A stretch of 64,000 bases of DNA. It comes from Wallacemonas rigidus (taxonomy: Eukaryota; Euglenozoa; Kinetoplastea; Trypanosomatida; Trypanosomatidae). A program made the translations under genes and the position numbers. Of the stretch, positions 10,001-17,954 are shown piece by piece (the first letter of the stretch is position 1; each line of letters begins with the position of its first letter). The DNA is taken from positions 62,001-126,000 of the forward strand of contig JASAOL010000576.1 of assembly GCA_030849045.1 (NCBI GenBank). Direction: 5' to 3'. The notes under the pieces were generated by a model that was not told the origin of the DNA, made no database searches, and saw nothing but the letters and a program-made list of their open reading frames with translations.

Positions 10001-11749
10001 CGCGGTTCGGCGGCAAGCATGCCAGAGGCCCAGCTACGCGCGCTTCCTGTGCTTACCAGCGCAGCGCACGTCGATCTGGTGACGACGCACTGTCAGAAGA
10101 CGTTTGATGGTGACGAGTGGGATGTTGTGCTGGAGGATTCGCCCGAGGAGGTCAAGCGCGCATTTGTCGATGACGCCGCCGCCGCCTGTGGTTTGCCCAA
10201 TCGTTGCTTTCAGAACGTGACGATGACCGTCGGCCGCCTGCATGTGGAGTTCGATGTCCAGCACCCTTCGGATGTGGACCCCGCGACGATGCAGCAGCGC
10301 ATTGACGAGGCCGACTACGCGTCACTAACGACCGTGTACGCAGGTCGACAGGATCGTCGCAAAGCCAAGAAGGCGCGAGAGGAGGAGGTGGCGGCGCTCA
10401 AGACAGCCAAGGAAGCCGCAGAGGCCGAATTACATGCTCAACGTGCCGCGTTAGATGCCGCGACGAAGAGCCAACAAAAGCGCTCTGAGGACGCCGAGGC
10501 CGCTCTTCGCCTGCAGCTGGAGCAGAAGATCGCGGAGGCGGAGCGAGCCAGGGAGGCCGAAAAGAAGACTGTGGAGGAGGCTGCGAAGCTGCAACAAGAC
10601 CTGTTCGACAAAGAGGAGGAGCTGCTAAGTATGGAAAACGAACTGCGCGACGTGCGCCATGCGAAGGACGCGGAGCGCGAGGAGCTGATGCGCGCGAAGC
10701 AAGAGCTGGCGGCTGAGATGCAGCAGCAGCAGGCCGCGTACATGGCGGAGATGAACCGGCTTCATGACAAGGTCACTGAGGCGGCCAAGGCGAAGGACAG
10801 GGCGGTCAAGGATGCGCGTCGCTCGGCGGAGACCCGTGCGCGTGAGCTGCTCGAAGAGGAGAAGCACGCGGCTGCCGTAGCACAGGCCACCGCCGCCCTC
10901 GAAGAAGCCGCTCGGGCGAAGGATAGGCAGCAGCAGATTGATGCGCTTACCGCAGCGGACGCGACGCTGTGCGCCGCACTAGAAGCAGATGTGGCCAACA
11001 AGGAGGCTGTCGTGCAGTTCTGTCGACGTGCTGTCGATACAGCATCGCCGCCTCAAGACGAAGAAGCGGCCAGAGCCACGCGCATCACGCGGCTTCAAGC
11101 CAGTGCGGCGCACCTCGAGGCTGCTCTCAGCGAACACCAAGCGAACGACAGTCGTGCGGCTCTCGTGCGGCAGAAGGTCGCACTGGCAGATGAACTCGCT
11201 CTTCTAGTTCATGACCTCAAACAATCCGCGAAACGAGGTCGCGATGCCAGTGCAAGCACACAAGCAGCCCTGCGTGCTCATGAGGCGGCGATGCGGCGAG
11301 CGTCCGAGCAGGTCGAGCGCGCACGCCACACGCGCAATACACTTGAGGCGCAGATCCAAGCGGCCGACAGCAGCGCAGATCTGAATGGTGTGGCGGCGCG
11401 CATCGCGGAGCTCGAGGCTCTTTCCGAGGCCCGTGCGGGTGACGTCAGTCAAGCTTTGCAAGTGCTCGCGGATGCCCTAGAGACGCGCACACACAACGCT
11501 GAGGCCGCGCTCACGTCTGTCGAGACTCTCTTTGGTGTGCGAGCCGCGTCCTCGTCGGATCCCGCCGCGTCAGCGGTGCGTGCACGGGAGCTTGGAGCCG
11601 ATGCGCATGCAGACTTTATGCGTGAGATTTACGCACTCGCGGCAGCGCGCACGCCGGGCCGCACAGACACCTTGTGGTACTATGTCGCCTTGATCGGCAT
11701 GTTGGCCTTTAGTATCGCGACGCTGGAGTACAAAAAGTACAGCATCTAG
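7010..11749 (+). CDS. Tail-anchored coiled-coil protein with dynein-stalk MTBD and FAZ1-like repeats
   Basis: The 1579-residue protein has a disordered N-terminus (1-250) and coiled coil (about 255-310). A segment at about 310-410 then matches the dynein heavy-chain microtubule-binding domain: L-x-E-V, TPPAAVQWVM from 318, G then DW, F-I-x-x-V-x-F, Y-x-x-x-P, VNKGSEAVGPMYEW, then the second stalk helix (405-470). No dynein AAA ring is present. Two copies of a roughly 90-residue repeat (about 715-803 and 1018-1112; each has THC, F-x-G-x-EWD-x-VLED, a PNR turn and G-x-LH-x-x-FDV) resemble the domain shared by FAZ1 and other flagellum-attachment proteins. Long coiled coil (820-1000, 1120-1540) leads to one membrane span (about 1555-1573) with a short basic tail, i.e. 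a tail anchor in ER or another endomembrane facing the cytosol. The MTBD is strongly supported by motif order; the FAZ link rests on remembered repeat consensus; the tether role is inference. Confidence 0.85.
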   Translation: MSTATTTPVPPLSVYSASSTLADAHSAEERLIAFELLDPAAEYAWKWYLATMPGPANAPGAVTSCTAIATRMAPHEGLCAEADGSPTRSTPPSPCAVDFMKGRVVEVQPWRAANSLAETIAASHKEAHVERLQTPRESSPTTAPSTPFTANRRKSSTAARNAEGGDVEDSDDDGEASRASLMVSPAASTSVPSTARARRDQTKVTAAKYNHDDEDDNALAQSLSTTHARLHDALHTPRTAEGKALAELIKAKSIAFDARAAEIKAGMREMRKERDEALKAQAEAEQVYKRSQRELRKARKNVEQLDPKHLREVQTYRTPPAAVQWVMKGVMVAMGHPARDWRDITTAMHNPSFIHSVVAFEPANLTPAQRRELMSTYVVKPKFSVEEVNKGSEAVGPMYEWIVKELDMCDAIERLEVVRAEEEKRRERTDAIHARIRSSANELESMDDELCELIDELRRVEEEAAAATQTHGPFGTGHRGGGGEKDNGQEGAGLPSAAALDSSTKAPRSLMRGAFRAWHRPATASAGLTKVLRTSVLCDLGPSPPPGSILTLDPEQRGHLEQAVASRLRLHGASASLAASAVEAAETHEGAPGSVEGAGPTSGAPVVVLQSTETELAASSEETEASVGEHQALAARVRSLLKTLEVANAEVPNESETGKRAPPQTAQLARAVDAAEQRAAAMKAQLATQQAQLSQYELQEAKDAECNPLCEDESMTVTHCVKVFEGEEWDMVLEDAEEALTEALIDDVAVICRVPNRHVSNVRFTLGSLHAAFDVTHSAALRSLHVQDAVDIGEYPSTFGVYRARHAYRAAQQQREPLPPQRPRAGSGETRNALGYETPEWESGFRPIRSPSPGGRIRTSGRTGGGLRGAGGGADSALVSGDSVSLSPRFAITNQTSSQMEVFEEQREQRAFSGMIREAQRLNAKIAERDAQLEESYQQVKDAEARLCQMEVEHARVQDEMRQEIDVLNERVEELQTLHATQAQVSGPRGEQQVHQQRGSAASMPEAQLRALPVLTSAAHVDLVTTHCQKTFDGDEWDVVLEDSPEEVKRAFVDDAAAACGLPNRCFQNVTMTVGRLHVEFDVQHPSDVDPATMQQRIDEADYASLTTVYAGRQDRRKAKKAREEEVAALKTAKEAAEAELHAQRAALDAATKSQQKRSEDAEAALRLQLEQKIAEAERAREAEKKTVEEAAKLQQDLFDKEEELLSMENELRDVRHAKDAEREELMRAKQELAAEMQQQQAAYMAEMNRLHDKVTEAAKAKDRAVKDARRSAETRARELLEEEKHAAAVAQATAALEEAARAKDRQQQIDALTAADATLCAALEADVANKEAVVQFCRRAVDTASPPQDEEAARATRITRLQASAAHLEAALSEHQANDSRAALVRQKVALADELALLVHDLKQSAKRGRDASASTQAALRAHEAAMRRASEQVERARHTRNTLEAQIQAADSSADLNGVAARIAELEALSEARAGDVSQALQVLADALETRTHNAEAALTSVETLFGVRAASSSDPAASAVRARELGADAHADFMREIYALAAARTPGRTDTLWYYVALIGMLAFSIATLEYKKYSI

Positions 11750-12538
11750 CGCGTCGCACGGCGGGAGGGGAAGGAGCCTCCTTTTTGTTCTTTGGGCACG
11801 TGCCTACCTGCTGCCCTGTTGTATTACCCGTACGTAGATGTTTCGCACAAAAGCGAATTCTTCTTTGGTCATTTTTTTTTGTTGCTTTTTTTTTTCTAAC
11901 TCACTTATTCTCTTGATCATTGAGATTGAGTCATTGCGTCACGTGTCGATCTCCTACGTGTCTACACATGACAGTGAACGCAGGCTTCGCTCTTTGCGCG
12001 AGGATGCGTGAGGTGTTGTTGTTGTTGTTACCTTCTCATGTTTGTCATCACTGCCACCAATACCTAGCTTTTCTCAGCCGGAAAAAAAAAAGTCTTTTCG
12101 TTTGTGAGGAGGGAGGGAGAGAGTGAGTGCTACTGCCATATTATTTGTGTGATTCGGTGCGCGGCACTTCACCAAGATGCAATCGGCCCCTGCGTGGACA
12201 CACACTGCTGTGATCGCTCATGTGTAAGGGGGGGGTGCTGGCCGTAGCCGAATCGTCACAGTGTGGCCTGTATGTGTTTATCGTCCCCTAATGTCATCAG
12301 ATTCACTCTCTCACTCTTCTCTCATTGAAACACCGTGGCGCTCTCTCTCTCTATCGATCGATCTTTTTTAACGTTTTCCTTTCTTCTCCCTGTTGAAGAT
12401 CACACCCGTTGCTTTTAGTTTGATACATTTGATTCGCACGTGTTGTGATTCCCGCTCTATCATCTCCCTATCTGCTGCGCCTGCGCGTGGAGATCATCTT
12501 TTACTCCCCACACACACACGCACACATCCCGTCAGGTC
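11750..12538. other. Spacer between tail-anchored protein and multispan membrane protein genes
   Basis: Contains T-tracts (11871-11896), GTT repeats (12014-12028), an A-tract (12081-12090), a G7 run near 12229, CT repeats (12340-12350) followed by an ATCGATCGATC run, and the acceptor region. No gene recognised. Confidence 0.6.
12339..12398 (+). promoter_or_regulatory. Candidate spliced-leader acceptor for the 12-span protein
   Basis: CT repeats and a T/C tract (12362-12392) lead to the AG at 12397-12398, about 140 bases before the ATG at 12539. A later C/T-rich patch ends in AG at 12534-12535, which would leave almost no leader and is less likely. Confidence 0.4.
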
Positions 12539-15500
12539 ATGTCAGAATCGGAAGAGTATCTCACGGAGGTGCCCAAGACAACCGCACCGCGATCAGCACA
12601 AGCGCAGCAGCGCACGCAGGCTGACGCACCGGTCCGGCCCCAGCCGCTCTCGGCACTACTCTCGTTGAACACGAGCGACGAAGGGCATCGCTCAGGGCCG
12701 TCCTCAGGCATGCGTGTGCGTGTCCACGGCAGCACCCTCACCCCAACCCGCTCTCCACGCCCAGGGAAACAACGGCCCGGTGACGAGCCGACAACGCCGA
12801 CGCGCTGGGATGAACCCGGTGCGCGTACACCCGTCTCGTACAATGGCAAGTCCTCGGGTCTGCACGCCCGCACGGGCTCTTCAGTGTCCGCGAATGTCAT
12901 GGAGCTCGCGCCGGACCCGGACATGGTCACGTACGTTGAAGAGCAAAACGAGCACTCGGCACAAGTCGCGCAGGAGCTCTCGCAGCAAGCCGTGGTGTGT
13001 CTCGAAGACGAGGAAGACACTGATCGTGTCGTGCTGGTCAGTGATGAGGCCGCCGATCGCCGGAAGATGTTGAAGAGCTTCCGCAAAGGTTTCGCGAGGC
13101 TGCAAGGACGTGAGTCGTGCGCGACAACGTTCAGCGCACGCTCCTCCCTTCCGTCCAGCCCTCCAGTCGAGCCCCTAGCGTTTAAAGCAGGTGGTGGGCA
13201 GTTTCTCACCAAAGTCGACTCTACACAGGCGACGTGCGAAGATGACTGTCCCGTGCAGCGTGAGGTCACAATGGAGCCGGACGCGGCACGGCGGGCGATC
13301 ATGTACGGTGCGACGGACCAGCGTGGTGGCTCACCGGTGCCGCAGCCACGCAGCGGTACGCGCGCATCGGCTCCGGTGACGGCGGCCAGCTTCGGTCGAT
13401 CAACCCCCGATGGTGGTCCGACTCGTGCCTCGCATCGAGCTTCGCCCTCCCCAGCGCCGGCGTTTGGGACAGCCAACGGTCATCAGCCTGGCAGCGGCGG
13501 CGCGCATCAGCGTGAAGTACTTCGCCGCGAGCTGGCGCGCACCAGTCGGTTCTTCTGGCCACTCAACGTCGCCCCCGTGTACGTGCCGCACGGCCCAGAC
13601 AGTCGCTGTCGCAGCTGTGATGCGCTCGCCTTGGCGGGCGAGGAAGAGGAAGAGGATTGGCTCTACCCGTACGTGGAGACGCACTACTACTGTTACAGTC
13701 TGGACGCGGAGATGCCGGCGCTGCGAGAGATACGTATGGCAGAAGCCGCCGTTGAGTGCGCCGAGGAAGAAACGCAGAAGCGCCGCGTGGACGCAGCGGC
13801 GAGAAGCGCCGTCGGCGATCACGGAGATGCGGAAGTGGACGGTGCGGACCCAACGTACGCGTCGCCTCTGCAAAGGACGTCGGCGCTCCCCACCACGCCC
13901 TCGTCGTCCGTCAACGCACGCGGAATAACCGACCGCGAGCGGAAGTGGCTCTACCACCGGCGCTATCAGATGGCCCGCTTGCAGCGACTGTGGTTGACGA
14001 CCGTCATGCGGCAGTACCTTCTCTTTTCGCTCTCTGCGCTGTTCTTTATTGCGCTTTTTGTACAGAGCACGATGCAGGGTTGTATGAACATCTTCGAGGC
14101 CTCGATCGACGGAGGCTGGGGGGCCAGCTCTGGTGTCTTCTACAGCTCCAATAACCGTTTCGGCCGCTCAGTGCTTTTGACGGCGACTTCGTTCTGTTCG
14201 AGCGCGCTCACGCTGTGGCTTGTCATCGCGAAGCCACTCTGCTGTGGTGCATCGTCCAACGTCGAGGATGCTGAGGGTGAGCTTGTCGCTCGTCGTCGGC
14301 ACAGCGGCGAGGAGCTCTTCGGAGGCGATTTCGCCGCGACCGGGGCACTAGACACGAACATGGAGTCGATCGACGCCGCCGGTCAAGAGGACGAGGACGC
14401 GGACGTGGGTGATACCGGACCGAGTGCTCTGCATCCCGCCGCGATGCTTCTCATGGGCGTCGTGACCTGTGCGGCCGGCTCCGTCAGTATTTACGGCGGC
14501 GCGCGCAATAGTGCGATGTCACTTGCTGTGTTTGGTGAAGCCCTCTACGGTGTTGGCTTTGTGGTTGCCCTGGATGGCCTCCTGGGGCTCACCCTCGCCG
14601 AGGTCGGCTTACAGGCCGCGCTCCCCGTGCAGCTTAATGTCATCAGCATGTCGTGGCTGATCACCAACTCCGCCGCACTTCTCATGTTCCCTCTTTTGAA
14701 TCGCTATTGGCTCACGACGGCAGCGGTGCTTCAGTGCGGCGTGGGCGCGACGTGTTGTGCCGTGCTGCTGGCCGTGTGCATCGTCTTACTCGTGCCTCGC
14801 GACGTGGTTAAACGCGCACGGCGTCCTTATCGCCGCCTCGGGGCGCCGCGCATGGTGTTGAGAGCGCTGACGAACGTCTCGCTGAGCTTCCTGCTGCGCA
14901 CACTGACCTTTTCCTGTGTCCTGGCGTTGGTGACGCTCCTCGCGAGCTCCGCGACGGCGCTTCTCGTGACGGTGCCGACCGACCTCGATGTCGGCGGGGC
15001 CGGTGCCTCCAACAAGAACAACACAGGGGGCCGTACGGCAGACACATCGTCGGATGCGGTGTTCGCGAGCTTCTTCCCTGGACCGAGCCTGCAGCCAGAC
15101 GAGGTGCGACAATGGATGGCGTTTATGTTTCTTGTCGCGGAGCTCTTCTGGGTGCTCTTGGTGATTCCGCGCGTGGGTGCGCTGAGTGCGCGGTCTTGGT
15201 TGATTGGCGCGGTGGTGTTGGCGACGGTCGGGTTCTGGGGCGGTTACAGCCTGCTCACGCCGCCGCTGCCGACCGATCACTGGGGCGACAGTGCAGATGA
15301 CGGCACGAGCAGCGCCGCCTCGGTGACGTCGACCTCCTCACCATTGGACAAGTCATCGCGCGTGTCTCGGTACATACGCGGTCATTCCCTAACGGTGCTC
15401 GGGGCCGTGGAATCGTGGCTACTACATCAGTGCTTCCATCCGCGCGTGTGTCTTTTCTTCACCGGGGCGAGTTTCGCCATCCTCGGTACGAGCCTCGTCC

Positions 15501-16105
15501 GTGCCATCGCCAACGCTGGCGTCACACTGCCTGTTGTACCCCTGTGCTACCACGAAGGCAGCCGCCATCATCGCGATCACCGGCGCTGTCAGAGTCAGAG
15601 CCATCCGGCGTCGTCATCGGGGACGTCACCGCAGACCGCGCCGGTGCTCAGCCCTGTCAGCGAAGCCACAGGCCTGTTGAGTGGCCGCGAGAAGACCGCC
15701 GCGATGGGGGCCGATCCACTCCTCTCGCCGGCAGCGGTGCCATTGGAAGTGGCCGTCGAGGGCCTCACCGAAGCACAGCCACAGCTCCATTTTCAGCGTT
15801 GTGGTGGTGCGACAGCCATGCTCGTCCTTTCCACGCTCGTCGCCCTCGTCAGCTCATGTGTCGTCGGCATCGTACTAGCGGTGGCGACGTGGCGGCTCTC
15901 GTACCGCGCTGCGCATCCGATCAATCCCTCGCGCATGGGAGCGACAAGCATCCCAGTTGACGCTCACGAAGTGGTGCGCCAGTGTGTGATGGGCCTTGTC
16001 TGCACGATTGCCGGCTGCGAGGTGGTGGAGCTGGTCTACGCCTTCATCCGCGCGCGCCGCATGCGGGAGGTGCATGAAAAACTACACAGCCACGAGGGCC
16101 ATTAG
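12539..16105 (+). CDS. Twelve-span membrane protein with long N-terminal domain, transporter-like
   Basis: The protein has 1188 residues. The first roughly 490 are hydrophilic, with Ser/Pro/Arg-rich disorder and a compact island around 335-400 containing VAPVYVPHGPDS, a CxxC pair (Cys357, Cys360), an acidic run and a Tyr-rich YVETHYYCY stretch. From about 492 I count twelve hydrophobic helices arranged six plus six, with hydrophilic loops between spans 2 and 3 (about 575-640), 6 and 7, and 10 and 11 (about 1010-1090). Twelve spans in two halves suggest a major-facilitator-type transporter, but I see no diagnostic substrate motif and do not recognise the family. Substrate and membrane are unknown. 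Its neighbour downstream is TMEM107, with no evidence of functional linkage. Confidence applies to the gene and its topology; transporter function is a guess. Confidence 0.6.
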   Translation: MSESEEYLTEVPKTTAPRSAQAQQRTQADAPVRPQPLSALLSLNTSDEGHRSGPSSGMRVRVHGSTLTPTRSPRPGKQRPGDEPTTPTRWDEPGARTPVSYNGKSSGLHARTGSSVSANVMELAPDPDMVTYVEEQNEHSAQVAQELSQQAVVCLEDEEDTDRVVLVSDEAADRRKMLKSFRKGFARLQGRESCATTFSARSSLPSSPPVEPLAFKAGGGQFLTKVDSTQATCEDDCPVQREVTMEPDAARRAIMYGATDQRGGSPVPQPRSGTRASAPVTAASFGRSTPDGGPTRASHRASPSPAPAFGTANGHQPGSGGAHQREVLRRELARTSRFFWPLNVAPVYVPHGPDSRCRSCDALALAGEEEEEDWLYPYVETHYYCYSLDAEMPALREIRMAEAAVECAEEETQKRRVDAAARSAVGDHGDAEVDGADPTYASPLQRTSALPTTPSSSVNARGITDRERKWLYHRRYQMARLQRLWLTTVMRQYLLFSLSALFFIALFVQSTMQGCMNIFEASIDGGWGASSGVFYSSNNRFGRSVLLTATSFCSSALTLWLVIAKPLCCGASSNVEDAEGELVARRRHSGEELFGGDFAATGALDTNMESIDAAGQEDEDADVGDTGPSALHPAAMLLMGVVTCAAGSVSIYGGARNSAMSLAVFGEALYGVGFVVALDGLLGLTLAEVGLQAALPVQLNVISMSWLITNSAALLMFPLLNRYWLTTAAVLQCGVGATCCAVLLAVCIVLLVPRDVVKRARRPYRRLGAPRMVLRALTNVSLSFLLRTLTFSCVLALVTLLASSATALLVTVPTDLDVGGAGASNKNNTGGRTADTSSDAVFASFFPGPSLQPDEVRQWMAFMFLVAELFWVLLVIPRVGALSARSWLIGAVVLATVGFWGGYSLLTPPLPTDHWGDSADDGTSSAASVTSTSSPLDKSSRVSRYIRGHSLTVLGAVESWLLHQCFHPRVCLFFTGASFAILGTSLVRAIANAGVTLPVVPLCYHEGSRHHRDHRRCQSQSHPASSSGTSPQTAPVLSPVSEATGLLSGREKTAAMGADPLLSPAAVPLEVAVEGLTEAQPQLHFQRCGGATAMLVLSTLVALVSSCVVGIVLAVATWRLSYRAAHPINPSRMGATSIPVDAHEVVRQCVMGLVCTIAGCEVVELVYAFIRARRMREVHEKLHSHEGH

Positions 16106-16720
16106 TCCTGCAAGGGACTCACCACCGCCGTGGCATCACAGTAGTTCGACACCCTCACCGCGCGTGTGTGTGTGTGTGCGTGCTCGCGTTGACAGTATTC
16201 CCTGTCTATGTGGTATGTCTAGGCGCTTCCCTTGGATTTTTCTCAGACTCGCTCAAACAGTACCCGGTGTTCTATGCGTTGTGTCTTATCGTTGTTATTG
16301 TTGTGATCGCTGTGTGGGTCAACCCCAGGCCATAATCGGGTATTGATAAGTTAGCAAGAGAAAGGACCTAGACGCGAACGACAATAGGAAACAAAACAAA
16401 AAAAAAGAGCGGAAAAGAAAAACGAAAGAAAAATCCAAAGCGTGCGTTGGCGAACAGTACAGTGCGAAGAAGGTCAGGCAGAGCTGTGAGCCGCTTTCGA
16501 TGCTCACCTCTTGGCTATTCTCGGTCCACGAGAATTGCCGGAGTCCGCTCCGCACTCCCTCTCCTGACTTTAGACTTTGTTTTCCTTGCATTTGCAGATC
16601 TTCTGTGATCTCACGTCCTTGTTTGATGTCATTTATCTTCTTCCTCTCTCCCCCTTACTCTTCTCTCTTTTTTCTTTTCTGTGTGTGTGTGTGTGTGTTC
16701 AGTGGGCGACGTGTGTCAGC
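16106..16720. other. Spacer before TMEM107
   Basis: GT microsatellite near 16162-16180, purine-rich A/AG stretch (16350-16440), then a C/T-rich run and GT repeat up to the acceptor. No extra gene seen. Confidence 0.6.
16629..16702 (+). promoter_or_regulatory. Spliced-leader acceptor for TMEM107
   Basis: A long pure pyrimidine tract (16634-16680), then a GT repeat, ends in TTCAG with AG at 16701-16702, leaving an 18-base leader before ATG 16721. It supports the short start rather than the extended frame from 16577. Confidence 0.6.
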
Positions 16721-17221
16721 ATGCCTATCGTTTTCGTCAAGAAACAACCTGTTCGATATGTACGGCGGCGCGCGTACTTCCCCGCGTGGATGTACACGCC
16801 CAACGAGTCCTTCCTAATCCCGTATCGGCTCTCCATGTGGACGCTTCACTTCATGGCTCTCATCTGCGTCTCACAAGGAAGTGACAAGATGATTCGCGAA
16901 GCCTCGCTGGCACCGGGCTATCGCCAGAGCGACTATGTCTTCTTACGCCACGTCACGAACGTGTGCCTCGCCGTCAGCTTCCTGAGTCTGTTTTTCCAAC
17001 TTTGGGGTGTCGTGAGTGGGCGCACGCTGCGGTACAGTCTCGATAGCGTCATGCAGGGCAGCTGCCACTGTGCGGCGGCGGTGCTGCTCATCGTCGCGTG
17101 GCAGGCCACCGCACACGTGGCGCGCATTTGGCACGTGTTCTACATCTTCACCATTATCCCCACTGGGTTCGAGGGCCTGGCCCTGGCGTACTCGTATCGA
17201 AGAGGGATTGATGTGTGGTGA
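16721..17221 (+). CDS. TMEM107: TMEM107-like ciliary transition-zone protein
   Basis: The 166-residue protein has four hydrophobic spans (about 37-57, 78-103, 115-133, 139-160), like animal TMEM107 (140 residues). Shared features I can see: a first span starting after a short basic N-terminus, a second span beginning L-x-x-V, the HCAAAVLL stretch corresponding to HCSASVAL in the human protein, and the last block W-x-x-F followed by a P and a conserved Glu (IIPTGFEGLAL). TMEM107 sits in the ciliary transition zone with the MKS module and helps gate membrane traffic into the cilium, here the flagellum. The ATG at 16721 lies 18 bases after an excellent splice acceptor; the longer frame upstream is made of pyrimidine-tract translation. 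Family call is by remembered alignment and is fairly secure. Confidence 0.82.
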   Translation: MPIVFVKKQPVRYVRRRAYFPAWMYTPNESFLIPYRLSMWTLHFMALICVSQGSDKMIREASLAPGYRQSDYVFLRHVTNVCLAVSFLSLFFQLWGVVSGRTLRYSLDSVMQGSCHCAAAVLLIVAWQATAHVARIWHVFYIFTIIPTGFEGLALAYSYRRGIDVW

Positions 17222-17954
17222 TATGAAACAAAGGGGCGAGGAAGGAAGAGACAAAAAGAATGGGAAATGAAAAAGCGAGAAGATGAGAAGCAGAACACGA
17301 GCGGAACGACGAGGCTCACCCGCGATGCTCTGCTCACCTTCTCTGGTTTTTTTTTTTTTGTATTGCTCCGACAAGATACATAGATCTCGATCTCTCTACA
17401 TTTATATTTATATTTGTATGCATAGAGCGCGTGACGGATTAGACGGTTTTCTAAACCTTCCGTCACCGTGTTTCCTCCTCGTGTGCGTTTGCTTTGCGCA
17501 CCTCGCATTGATACACAATCTCACAAGTTAACAAAACACATGAGAGGAGGGGAAGGCGGTGTTCGCCGGACTCCTCGTTGACTATTTTCGTTTTCACTCA
17601 CTCTGCAATGAGAAGGACACACTGGCATACTGGAGCTCGAAGAACTCCCCCCCCCCCGTGTGCGGACAGAAGAAAAAAAAAGACAGATGCGCACACAATG
17701 GCTCAATCACAACAGATGAGAACCCCAGCACCACGCACCGCCTCTTCACTTCTTTTTTTTTTCTTTTTTTTTTTTTCTTTTTTTCCATGTACCGTGTTCT
17801 CCCTTTCTCTCTCTTTTCGCTGCACGCATTTCACACACACACACACACACCTCACAAAAAAAAAAAATCGAAACTGTTGCTTTAAGCGTTGTTTAGTTGT
17901 CCTCATGAAAAGCCGCAGACGTGCATCGGCTCAGTCATTGTTTTGTCCGCACTC
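17222..17954. other. Spacer between TMEM107 and JmjC genes
   Basis: Contains a T-tract (17347-17360), a TA/TTTATA-rich patch (17400-17420), a C9 run near 17649, an A-tract (17671-17680), the massive T/C tract 17747-17785, a CA microsatellite 17832-17850 and an A-tract 17857-17867. No gene recognised. Confidence 0.6.
17740..17886 (+). promoter_or_regulatory. Candidate spliced-leader acceptor for the F-box/JmjC gene
   Basis: One of the longest pyrimidine tracts in the window (17747-17785) plus a second C/T run, with the first downstream AG at 17885-17886, 68 bases before ATG 17955. Confidence 0.5.

Noticed and set aside
12532-13476. 314-codon frame on the minus strand over the 12-span gene
   Set aside because: Antisense shadow of GC-rich coding sequence; no domain, and no opposing gene elsewhere in the window.
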